DNA of 6,833 nucleotides from Planctomycetota bacterium (lineage in GTDB: Bacteria; Planctomycetota; Phycisphaerae; Sedimentisphaerales; Anaerobacaceae). Every line of letters starts with the position of its first letter. Within the stretch, counting starts at the first letter, position 1. The stretch is taken from positions 1-6,833 of the forward strand of contig JAFNGF010000381.1 of the NCBI GenBank assembly GCA_017885385.1, given 5' to 3'. Positions 1-6,332 of this stretch are shown one piece after another. The notes below the pieces were generated by a model, which saw nothing but the letters and a program-made list of their open reading frames with translations, searched no databases and was not told where the DNA came from. A program made the position numbers and the translations under genes.

Positions 1-1
1 G

Positions 2-703
2 TATTACGCCGAAGGAAAACAGCGGGCGGAAAGATTCCCGGTCAAACTGTGGTTGAATCCGCCGCAGGAAATTTTCCTGCAGGGTGACGTGGCTTTTGAT
101 CCGCAGGGCGTCATCCTCGGCGCAAACCAGGACGAATTTTGGCTGGCAATACGGCTGAAAGAAGTCAGCAGCTACTGGTGGGGCAGATGGCAAGAGTCCG
201 GCTCTTTCAACCGGCTCGTAATCGATCCAAAAATGATGCTCGAAGGTCTGGGAATTCCGGCTCTGGGCAGCGAGACGGACCCCGCTTCGCGGGAACCCAG
301 AAGCGAGGATTGGTCGTTTACTAAAGAAGGCGCCTTCGACGTGCTCACAAGGCGCAGCGACCGCACAATAGCGGGCAAGAGAATACACATATATAGCTGT
401 GACTACCTGGTTCGCAAGATTGAGTATCTCGATATCCGTGGCCAGGCTGCGGTCGTTGCTGAGCTGGATAAATACGAGCAGGTTCGTCAGGATTTTTTTG
501 TGCCTGCCATTGTCAAGATTATCCATCGCGGCGCAAGTGCAGCAGAGTCGGTCACTATTACCGTTACTCTGACGTCTGTAAAGTCGGCTGACATAACCTC
601 TAAATTGAGGAGCTATCTTTTCAGCCGTCCCGAACCGAAGGGCTTCAAGCACGTATACCGGGTTCTCGGCGGCAAAGTCATCGAAGAGCAGCCGGAGCCT
701 TAA
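2..703 (+). CDS. LolA-like outer-membrane lipoprotein-sorting family protein, 5' end missing
   Basis: The frame is open from base 2 to the TAA at 701-703, giving 233 residues, so the true start is upstream of the window; the TTG at 53 lies inside the frame and has no reason to be a start. The residues alternate hydrophobic and polar in many short beta-strand-like stretches (KLWLNPPQEIFLQGDVAF, EFWLAIRLKEVSSYWWG, QAAVVAELDKYEQV, FFVPAIVKI). This is the look of the half-barrel LolA/LolB-like fold that binds lipid or lipoprotein acyl chains in the periplasm. In planctomycetes such proteins are usually annotated as outer membrane lipoprotein-sorting proteins. Any signal peptide would be in the missing part. 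An 11-residue hydrophilic insert (TDPASREPRSE) sits exactly between two copies of the bases AGCGAG and looks like a repeat inserted in frame. Family assignment is by pattern recognition; the exact substrate is unknown. Confidence 0.6.
   Translation, partial: YYAEGKQRAERFPVKLWLNPPQEIFLQGDVAFDPQGVILGANQDEFWLAIRLKEVSSYWWGRWQESGSFNRLVIDPKMMLEGLGIPALGSETDPASREPRSEDWSFTKEGAFDVLTRRSDRTIAGKRIHIYSCDYLVRKIEYLDIRGQAAVVAELDKYEQVRQDFFVPAIVKIIHRGASAAESVTITVTLTSVKSADITSKLRSYLFSRPEPKGFKHVYRVLGGKVIEEQPEP
269..307. repeat. In-frame palindromic insertion flanked by AGCGAG direct repeats
   Basis: AGCGAG occurs at 269-274 and again at 302-307, exactly 33 bases apart, which is eleven codons. Between them lies the hairpin CCCGC-TTC-GCGGG (281-293). 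An outer arm pair, CTGGG (263-267) and CCCAG (296-300), adds a second, looser stem. Removing one 33-base unit would leave Gly-Ser-Glu-Asp-Trp-Ser with no frame change. The six-base direct repeat could be a target-site duplication or a slippage product. That this segment is absent from relatives is an inference. Confidence 0.55.
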
Positions 704-706
704 GCC

Positions 707-761
707 GTAGGGTGGGGCTCGCCCCACCACTATCTTCTTCGTGGGCTAAAGCCCAGCCTAC
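707..761. repeat. REP-like inverted pair of palindromes (BIME-like)
   Basis: The left unit starts GTAGG (707-711) and forms a hairpin GGTGGGG-CTCG-CCCCACC (711-728). The right unit ends CCTAC (757-761) and contains TGGGC-TAAA-GCCCA (742-755). Read on the minus strand, the right unit also starts GTAGG, followed by a TGGG arm, so the two are diverged inverted copies of one element separated by a short AT-richer spacer. Paired inverted REP sequences of this kind are known from many bacteria and are often spread by RAYT/TnpA-REP transposases; none is encoded here. The element fills most of the gap between the LolA-like and methyltransferase genes. An in-frame ATG extension of the downstream gene to 712 would run through it, which argues against that longer start. 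Confidence 0.75.
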
Positions 762-782
762 AGTAGAGAATGCGGGCGGCAC

Positions 783-788
783 AAGGAG
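783..788 (+). promoter_or_regulatory. Ribosome binding site of the homocysteine methyltransferase gene
   Basis: AAGGAG lies seven bases before the ATG at 796. It decides the start: the alternative in-frame start at 712 has no such site and would translate the palindromic repeat. Confidence 0.8.
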
Positions 789-795
789 TCGGATT

Positions 796-1719
796 ATGGG
801 TAGCGTAAGCCTAAAAGACAGGCTCAAACAGGGACTATTCTTGTTAGATGGGGCGATGGGCACTGAACTGATTGCCCGCGGCATTCAGCCGGGCACTTGC
901 AACGATTATCTAAACGTCGAGTCGCCTGATCTTGTCTTTGATATTCATTGCGCCTATCTTCGGGCGGGCAGCGATGCGGTTCTCACCAATACCTTCGGCG
1001 CCAACAAATACGCGCTGGCCCGGCATGGCCTTGCCGAAAATGTGGAGAAGATAAACAAAGCCGGTGCTCAGATAGCCCGACGGGCGGCAGGTGAGCAAAA
1101 ATATGTCCTGGGCGATATTGGACCGAGCGGCAATTTTTTGCAGCCCTTAGGAGACTTGCAGCCGAAACAGCTAAGGGCAGCTTACGCTGAGCAGGCCAAC
1201 GGGCTTTTAGCCGGCGGCGTAGACGGCTTTATTATCGAGACGATGACAGCCCTCGATGAGGCGGAAATTGCTATCGAGGCGATAAGATCAGTTAGCCAGC
1301 TTGCCGTGTTGGTCTCATTTAGCTTTAACCATACCGGCAGCGATTTCAAAACTATGATGGGTGTTGATGTCGAGTCTGCCATCTCAAAAGCCGTGTCGCT
1401 GGAGGTTGATGCAGTAGGATTTAATTGCGGCACAGCGTCACTTGACGCCTATATCAAGTTAGCACACAGATATGTTTCCGCAACGGAGGCCTTGGAGAAA
1501 CAACGAGTCACGAGCCACGAGTCACGGATCGCGATTTTCGCTGAGCCTAATGCCGGCAAGCCCGAATTAACCGATAATAAACCGGTTTATAAGGTTTCGC
1601 CGGACGATTTTGCGGCGGCAGCAGAGAAGATACATTCAGCCGGTGTAAGCATAATCGGCGGCTGCTGCGGCACAGGGCCGAAGCACATCGCAGCCGTCAG
1701 CAAAAAACTGCGAAAATAG
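796..1719 (+). CDS. Homocysteine S-methyltransferase family protein (MetH homocysteine-domain type)
   Basis: This 307-residue cytoplasmic enzyme would transfer a methyl group to homocysteine to make methionine, using a zinc-bound thiolate. It is one complete homocysteine-binding TIM barrel: LLDGAMGTELIARG (residues 16-29), LTNTFGANKYAL, LGDIGPSG, IIETMTALDEAEIA, MMGVDVESA, then GFNCGT with Cys211 and IIGGCCGTGPKHI with Cys290 and Cys291. Those three cysteines are the family's zinc ligands, so it should be active. The length suits stand-alone enzymes (MmuM or betaine-homocysteine methyltransferase size) and also the isolated N-terminal module of MetH; no cobalamin or folate domain follows. The methyl donor cannot be read from the sequence: S-methylmethionine, betaine, or a corrinoid partner encoded elsewhere are all possible. 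The start is set by AAGGAG at 783-788. An oddity is the segment RVTSHESR, encoded by three tandem heptamers (1503-1523), in what is probably a surface loop before the FAEPNAGKPEL strand. Confidence 0.9.
   Translation: MGSVSLKDRLKQGLFLLDGAMGTELIARGIQPGTCNDYLNVESPDLVFDIHCAYLRAGSDAVLTNTFGANKYALARHGLAENVEKINKAGAQIARRAAGEQKYVLGDIGPSGNFLQPLGDLQPKQLRAAYAEQANGLLAGGVDGFIIETMTALDEAEIAIEAIRSVSQLAVLVSFSFNHTGSDFKTMMGVDVESAISKAVSLEVDAVGFNCGTASLDAYIKLAHRYVSATEALEKQRVTSHESRIAIFAEPNAGKPELTDNKPVYKVSPDDFAAAAEKIHSAGVSIIGGCCGTGPKHIAAVSKKLRK
1503..1527. repeat. Heptamer tandem repeat (ACGAGYC x3) inside a coding region
   Basis: The units are ACGAGTC (1503-1509), ACGAGCC (1510-1516) and ACGAGTC (1517-1523), followed by a partial ACGG. 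Three units add 21 bases, so the homocysteine methyltransferase frame is kept. Gain or loss of a single unit would shift it. Confidence 0.8.
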
Positions 1720-1970
1720 AGCGAGAAGCACCCAAAAGCAGAGTAAAATAGTCCAGAAATAGAGCCTGGCACGCATTTTTGCCCGCTTTTTCGCAATTTG
1801 GAGCTTTCAGCAGTAGTGATAACGGCGATTTTATAGGACTTAGGCGTTTTTGAGCGAAAAATGAGGGTAAAAACGAGCAGAAACTTGCAGGAAATTGACA
1901 GATTTGTGCACGTTTTGAGCAGAAATTAACAAAAATGCGCAGCTTTTGAGCACTTTTTGACTACCAAGTT

Positions 1971-2005
1971 TAGGGGTTAGGATATAGGGGAGAGGGGGTA
2001 GGCCA
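1971..2005. repeat. Degenerate heptamer array, TAGGGGW family
   Basis: Five consecutive seven-base units can be read: TAGGGGT, TAGGATA, TAGGGGA, GAGGGGG and TAGGCCA. Each has a purine-rich G run in the same place. The next array, of a different heptamer, starts five bases later. Confidence 0.65.
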
Positions 2006-2009
2006 AGCA

Positions 2010-2037
2010 ATTGATTATTGATTATTGACGATTGACT
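2010..2037. repeat. Heptamer array, ATTGAYT family, first cluster
   Basis: Four consecutive units: ATTGATT, ATTGATT, ATTGACG and ATTGACT, followed by a decayed ATTTTGC. The first two are identical. Confidence 0.8.
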
Positions 2038-2194
2038 ATTTTGCGGGCTGGCCGTTGCTCATTCGTGAAGCATACTGGCTGTCTGGAGCCGGGTCGAGAG
2101 ACTTTAAACGTAACAGAAGAGAAGAGGAAAATCAAACGCGAAAAGGCAAAGGGGAAAATTGCGGAGGCCTTGCCGTCTGAGGTGGATCTTGCTT

Positions 2195-2215
2195 ATTGAT
2201 GATTGATTATTTGAG
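2195..2215. repeat. Heptamer array, ATTGAYT family, second cluster
   Basis: Three units: ATTGATG, ATTGATT and the diverged ATTTGAG. It is the same family as the cluster at 2010-2037, about 160 bases downstream of it. Confidence 0.65.
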
Positions 2216-2280
2216 GAGGCTGATTTTCTTTGTCGGATTCCGAGGTACAATAGGAGCGGTTAGTAGAAGTCCGACTGTCA

Positions 2281-2322
2281 ATTGTCTATTTACTAATGTT
2301 GATTTACTATTGGCTATTTGGG
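2281..2322. repeat. Heptamer array, diverged ATT-family, third cluster
   Basis: Six units in register: ATTGTCT, ATTTACT, AATGTTG, ATTTACT, ATTGGCT and ATTTGGG. ATTTACT recurs exactly at a 14-base distance. The array ends at the point where the restriction-modification frame becomes open. This supports treating the first 32 codons of the longest possible frame (2318-2413) as non-coding. Confidence 0.65.
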
Positions 2323-2399
2323 TACTCGTTGCGAGGCTAGCAAGTGCCGCCCAATCGACAAAAGCTGTAGATATTGCAGAATCCTCCAATGTCTGGCAT

Positions 2400-2406
2400 G
2401 GAAAGG
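2400..2406 (+). promoter_or_regulatory. Ribosome binding site of the restriction-modification gene
   Basis: GGAAAGG ends seven bases before the GTG at 2414. It is a moderate match to the consensus. No ATG occurs in frame before the nuclease motif, so GTG 2414 is the best start. Confidence 0.6.
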
Positions 2407-2413
2407 CGCAATA

Positions 2414-5400
2414 GTGGCTTCTCAAAAAGCAGCAATCCATGAAGTTGATTTCTGCGGGCAAGTGGCCTCTACGGTTAACGTTCTGGTAAGTCAGAATCCA
2501 AGTATCTATCCTTTTCGTGAGGCACGGGTGGAGGGCTTCGGGACCGGCGTGGGGCGGCGCAAACGCAAAGACCTGCGTTTTTTCGACTGCTACGACAAGG
2601 TGATGCTGTGCGGCGAAGTGAAGTTGCCGGGAACACCTGAAGGACGCTCGGCATTCTCTGAGAAGCTCATGCAGGACGCCTTTGATAAGGCGGACAACGC
2701 AAGGGTCCAGTTTTTCTTCACCTGGAACGTCAACGAGTTCGTTCTGTTTGACCGTAGCCTTTGGGATCGGCCATTGATTGACCGGCGCATTCGAGTGTGG
2801 CGACTGGCAAGAAACCTAACCAGTCCCGAGGACGTTGCCCGCGAAGAGAACCTCCACTTCATCAAGACGCACTTTCTGCCCGACCTGTTGCACGACCTAG
2901 CCGACATCCTCTCCGGTCGCCGGCGCGATTGGCTGCCCCCAGATGACATCTTCATCCGCTCTTTGGAAAGTCATCTTGACTGGCCCGTGCAACTGGCCAG
3001 CGCATATATCCTGGGCCAGACCAGCTACAGCAAACCATTTGACCTTCGCGTCCAGCACTGGATGAGCCGGCAAGACTGGACCTTCGTTCGCACACCGCAT
3101 GAAGAGTGGGTCAAGGCCGTGGATAACATGGCCAAGACATTGGCCTATGTGTGGGCAAACCGCCTGATCTTCTACAAGGCGCTACGCGCCCGGTTCCCGG
3201 ATTTGCCTCGCCTTGAATTGAGGGCATCGGTGAAGAAACCCGATGAAGCGATGGTCGCGTTAAACCGCTTCTTTGAAAAGGCAGTGGAGCGAAGCGGCGA
3301 TTATGAACCGCTGTTGATGCCAGGCGCGACGGACTGGGCTACCGAATTGGTCTTTCAGCCGGCGAGCGCCTTGGACGCCTGGCGCGGACTACTGCGCGGA
3401 ATAGAATCGGTGGACTTCCGCGAAGTCCCGTCCGACGTCGTGGGGCGCATCTTCCAAAAGCTAATCGGGCCGGAAGAACGCCACCGTTATGGCCAGCATT
3501 TCACCGGCGATGATGTGGTTGACCTTATCAACGGCTTCTGCATTCGAGGCGCTTCTGATGCGATCCTTGATCCGGCCTGCGGGTCGGGCAGCTTTCTTGT
3601 CCGCGCCTACTACCGCAAGCGTTACTTGGACCAGTCGCGCCCGCACATAGACTTGATTGGCGAACTGTTCGGCTGCGACATTGCCTTTTACCCGGCACAC
3701 CTGGCAACACTGAACCTGGCGGCCCGCGAAATCAACGAAGAAGCCAATTACCCGCGCATCGTGCGGCGTAACTTCTTTGACATTAAACCCGACAGACCCT
3801 TCTGCCAGATTCCAGTGGGAGGCATGTCAGCGGAGCAAACGCCCGTGAAGTTGCCCGCTCTATCCGCGGTGGTAGGCAACCCACCTTATGTGCGGCAGGA
3901 AAAGGTCGAAAAAAAGGACAAGACCCGCTTTGCAGACCTCATCAGCGACGCATGGCCGGATCTACATTTGAGCGGTCGAAGCGACCTGCACTGTTACTTC
4001 TGGCCGGCTGCTGCACGATTGCTCAAACCAAATGGTTACTTCGGCTTTCTGACAAGCTCATCCTGGCTCGATGTCGAGTATGGTTTTGCCCTGCAAGAAT
4101 GGGTGTTGCGCCACTTCCGAATCTTGGCGGTAATGGAGAGCGCCGCTGAGCCGTGGTTTGAGGACGCCCGCGTCAAGACCTGCATAACGATCTTGCAACG
4201 GTGCGATGATGAGAACGAACGCATGGCGAACCGTGTCCGCTTCGTTCGCTTCAACCGCGAACTGGCGGATGTCATAGGAATTCCGCCGGGCCAAGACGAA
4301 AGTGCCCGGCAAAATGCCGTTGAGCGATTGCGGGACCGCATCCTGAAAGCCAGAGCCGATTACCAAGACGAGAACTTGCGGATTGTCGTCAAGGTCCAGC
4401 AGGACCTCTGGAATGATGGTGTTCGCGCGGGGGCGATTCTCAGAGACGTGGAGCCGGAATCGCTGGCGGAGGAGTACGAGAACGGCGGCGAAGGCGAGTC
4501 TGATGAACGTGAACAGCCCGCAGGTGAAGTAGCGGGAACGCAAAAAGAGAATGGCAGTTACCGCGCGGGAAAATGGGGGCGGTATGTCCGCGCCCCAGAC
4601 TTCTACTTCGAGATCATGCGCCGTTTCGCAAAACGGTTTGTGGCGCTTGGCGAAATCGCCACAATCCGCTTCGGTGTGAAGACCGGATGCGACGCATTCT
4701 TCATGCCCAAGGACATCACGGCGAAAATGCTCGAGGAGCATCAAAGGGATCGCGCGTTCCGCCAACACGCTGGCGGCGCGCCTCGGAGAGATGTCGAGTT
4801 GGGCAAGCTCAGGATCATCGAGGCTGGCGACGGTAGCGTCCACCCGATCGAGTCCAGGTACCTATCCCCGGAACTCCACAGTCCAATGGAGCTGGATAGG
4901 CCAACCGTGCGAGCTACCGATTTGTCGCGCGTTGTCCTGCTGGTCGCGGAGCCGATGGACAAGCTGAGAACGAAATCACCGTGGGTCTGGCGCTACCTTC
5001 GTTACGGGATGACGGCAACGTTTGCATCCAGTAAGTCGAAGCCCGTACCCGTCCCCAAGCGTTCAACCTGCGCTGCCCGCGATCCGTGGTACGACTTGAC
5101 CGGGCTGGTGCGCCCCGGGATTGCGTTCTGGCCGATGGCGCAGCAGTACCGGCACATCATCCCTGGTAACCCTGAGCATCTGGTCTGCAATCACAACCTC
5201 TTTGACCTGGTTCCCGCTGGACTGTCGGACCTGGAGTCCAAATCGCTTTTGGCGGTACTGAACTCGACGCTTGTGGGCTTGTTCAAGACGTTCTACGGGC
5301 GCTTTGCGGGCACCGAGGGTAATCTCAAGACTGAGGTGGTGGACGTGAACTTGCTGGAAGTGCCCGACCCGCGCAGCGTATCGGCGGATGTGGCCAAGCG

Positions 5401-6214
5401 CCTCGCGGATGCCCTGGAACGCATGAGCAAACGCAAAGTAGGCCGGCTGGTCGAAGAACAGTTGATGGACTGCCATACGGTCGAGCGCGCCCGGCGGATT
5501 GCAGCCGGGCCGCTGGTTTTGTCGCATGAGTTGCAGCAAGCCGACCGCCGAGACTTGGACGATGCCATCTTTAAACTGCTGGGGGTGGCCGATCCGCAGG
5601 AGCGGGCCGATCTTGTGGGAAGGTTGTACGAAGCGACTGCACGACATTTCCGCGACATTCGCGTAGTCGAAATCGAGAAGATGCAGCAGCGAGCCAAATC
5701 CAATAACGGTCGGTTCAGTATTCATGACTTGGCGGCCGATATTTGGGATGCAGCCGAGCTTGAGGATGCCACGCCTCTGGCCGAATGGGTCAGCCAACGC
5801 CCTGAATCGAACTCGCTCGTGATCATTCCTGAAGAACGGCCGGCAGTGCTGTCACCATCCCCGATGTTTGACCCGAACACAGTCTATTTCGGAAAAGGAC
5901 GCAGAGTCCACGTTGATTGCCAATCGCGAGGACAGGCGGAGCTTGTTGCCCGATTGGCGAACCTTGGTGTGGTTGAGGAAGTGAAGCTGCCCGCTGAGTT
6001 GGACCCCTGCTTTAAGTTGGTCGATCGTGTGAATGTTCGCCTCGACAAGGCCATCGCCCGATTCAGGGAACTGGCTGAGAGCCGCACCGGCGACGAACGC
6101 ACCCGCCAGGAGCTTATGGAAGTGTTGGAGCGATGGTTTGTGCTGGGTCGTGAAGAGACGAACCCCGGTGAGTCGTCGCAGGAATCGGAATCCAGCCACC
6201 AAGCGGGCGAATAA
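2414..6214 (+). CDS. Single-chain restriction-modification enzyme, type IIG/Eco57I-like (nuclease, N6-adenine methyltransferase, specificity)
   Basis: From GTG 2414 this is a 1266-residue protein that should both cut DNA and methylate adenine at its own target. Near the N-terminus Asp53 and Glu68-Val69-Lys70 (KDLRFF then GEVKLPG) form a PD-(D/E)XK nuclease signature. A helical connector leads to methyltransferase motif X (RYGQHFT, 358-364). Motif I is DPACGSGSF (386-394), the S-adenosylmethionine site, and motif IV is NPPYVRQE (489-496), the adenine-flipping catalytic site. The order X-I-IV is the gamma class. After an acidic low-complexity linker (about 680-719) comes a TaqI-like target-recognition region, with GEIATIRFGVKTG (746-758) and GRFAGTEGNLK (962-972) followed by VPDP (983-986). 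The last ~120 residues are a helical tail I cannot assign. All key residues are present, so both activities look intact. No separate specificity, restriction, helicase or BREX/DISARM partner is in the window. A large adenine methylase of the PglX or DrmMI kind is the alternative, but the nuclease motif favours type IIG. The target sequence cannot be read out. Confidence 0.88.
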   Translation: MASQKAAIHEVDFCGQVASTVNVLVSQNPSIYPFREARVEGFGTGVGRRKRKDLRFFDCYDKVMLCGEVKLPGTPEGRSAFSEKLMQDAFDKADNARVQFFFTWNVNEFVLFDRSLWDRPLIDRRIRVWRLARNLTSPEDVAREENLHFIKTHFLPDLLHDLADILSGRRRDWLPPDDIFIRSLESHLDWPVQLASAYILGQTSYSKPFDLRVQHWMSRQDWTFVRTPHEEWVKAVDNMAKTLAYVWANRLIFYKALRARFPDLPRLELRASVKKPDEAMVALNRFFEKAVERSGDYEPLLMPGATDWATELVFQPASALDAWRGLLRGIESVDFREVPSDVVGRIFQKLIGPEERHRYGQHFTGDDVVDLINGFCIRGASDAILDPACGSGSFLVRAYYRKRYLDQSRPHIDLIGELFGCDIAFYPAHLATLNLAAREINEEANYPRIVRRNFFDIKPDRPFCQIPVGGMSAEQTPVKLPALSAVVGNPPYVRQEKVEKKDKTRFADLISDAWPDLHLSGRSDLHCYFWPAAARLLKPNGYFGFLTSSSWLDVEYGFALQEWVLRHFRILAVMESAAEPWFEDARVKTCITILQRCDDENERMANRVRFVRFNRELADVIGIPPGQDESARQNAVERLRDRILKARADYQDENLRIVVKVQQDLWNDGVRAGAILRDVEPESLAEEYENGGEGESDEREQPAGEVAGTQKENGSYRAGKWGRYVRAPDFYFEIMRRFAKRFVALGEIATIRFGVKTGCDAFFMPKDITAKMLEEHQRDRAFRQHAGGAPRRDVELGKLRIIEAGDGSVHPIESRYLSPELHSPMELDRPTVRATDLSRVVLLVAEPMDKLRTKSPWVWRYLRYGMTATFASSKSKPVPVPKRSTCAARDPWYDLTGLVRPGIAFWPMAQQYRHIIPGNPEHLVCNHNLFDLVPAGLSDLESKSLLAVLNSTLVGLFKTFYGRFAGTEGNLKTEVVDVNLLEVPDPRSVSADVAKRLADALERMSKRKVGRLVEEQLMDCHTVERARRIAAGPLVLSHELQQADRRDLDDAIFKLLGVADPQERADLVGRLYEATARHFRDIRVVEIEKMQQRAKSNNGRFSIHDLAADIWDAAELEDATPLAEWVSQRPESNSLVIIPEERPAVLSPSPMFDPNTVYFGKGRRVHVDCQSRGQAELVARLANLGVVEEVKLPAELDPCFKLVDRVNVRLDKAIARFRELAESRTGDERTRQELMEVLERWFVLGREETNPGESSQESESSHQAGE

Positions 6215-6274
6215 CGTGCGAGCCGCCTGCCAACTCGCTTGTGCGGGCACAGGTTATGGGTGCGAAGAGACAGC

Positions 6275-6290
6275 ATGGGCTAAAGCCCAT
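6275..6290. repeat. REP-like palindrome, second locus
   Basis: ATGGGC-TAAA-GCCCAT is a six-pair stem with the same TAAA loop and GGGCTAAAGCCC core as the right-hand element at 742-755. It lies 60 bases after the restriction-modification stop codon and is a third copy of the same family in the window. Confidence 0.75.
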
Positions 6291-6332
6291 CCACCAGATG
6301 CCAGCGGTCGACCGTTCGGCAGAGTTTACCCC

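Larger units (their letters stand above)
1720..2413. other. Gene-free, repeat-rich spacer of about 690 bases
   Basis: I see no convincing gene, RNA gene or strong promoter here. The segment looks more AT-rich than the genes on both sides. It contains three copies of TTTTGAGC (1848-1855, 1913-1920, 1944-1951), a G-rich heptamer array (1971-2005), three AT-rich heptamer arrays (2010-2037, 2195-2215, 2281-2322) and a purine-rich stretch around 2115-2165. Short open frames exist (1861-1929, 22 codons; 2199-2414, 71 codons), but they lack ribosome binding sites, and the longer one is largely made of repeats. No clear hairpin plus T-run terminator follows the methyltransferase stop at 1719. Confidence 0.7.

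Noticed and set aside
712..795. Longer N-terminus for the homocysteine methyltransferase, starting at 712
   Set aside because: It would translate the REP palindromes, has no ribosome binding site and adds 28 residues before the barrel. AAGGAG before ATG 796 is far better.
1861..1929. 22-codon ATG frame (MRVKTSRNLQEIDRF...)
   Set aside because: There is no ribosome binding site in front and it contains the spacer's repeated words; nothing supports translation.
2029..2199. 56-codon open stretch with a basic segment (EEKRKIKREKAKGK)
   Set aside because: It has no ATG and no ribosome binding site; it begins and ends in heptamer arrays, and its lysine-rich composition follows from a purine-rich stretch.
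2246..2251. TACAAT as a -10 promoter box upstream of the restriction-modification gene
   Set aside because: The nearest TTG-type -35 candidate is only ten bases away and no extended -10 is present, so it is not distinguishable from chance in AT-rich DNA.
1971..2322. CRISPR array
   Set aside because: The repeats are seven-base and contiguous with no spacers of constant length, and no cas genes are present.
2318..2413. TTG start at 2318 for the restriction-modification protein
   Set aside because: The start lies in a heptamer array, and the added cysteine-rich residues look unlike protein. GTG 2414 has a spaced GGAAAGG.
4058..4843. 261-residue minus-strand frame inside the restriction-modification gene
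   Set aside because: It lies opposite a well-motifed coding frame and shows no recognisable domain; such long antisense frames are common in GC-rich genes.
5063..5797. 244-residue minus-strand frame inside the restriction-modification gene
   Set aside because: It is antisense to the conserved recognition region (GRFAGTEGNLK, VPDP) and shows no family features of its own.
6218..6238. Terminator hairpin after the restriction-modification stop (GCGAG...CTCGC)
   Set aside because: It has only five pairs, an eleven-base loop and no T-run, too weak to call.
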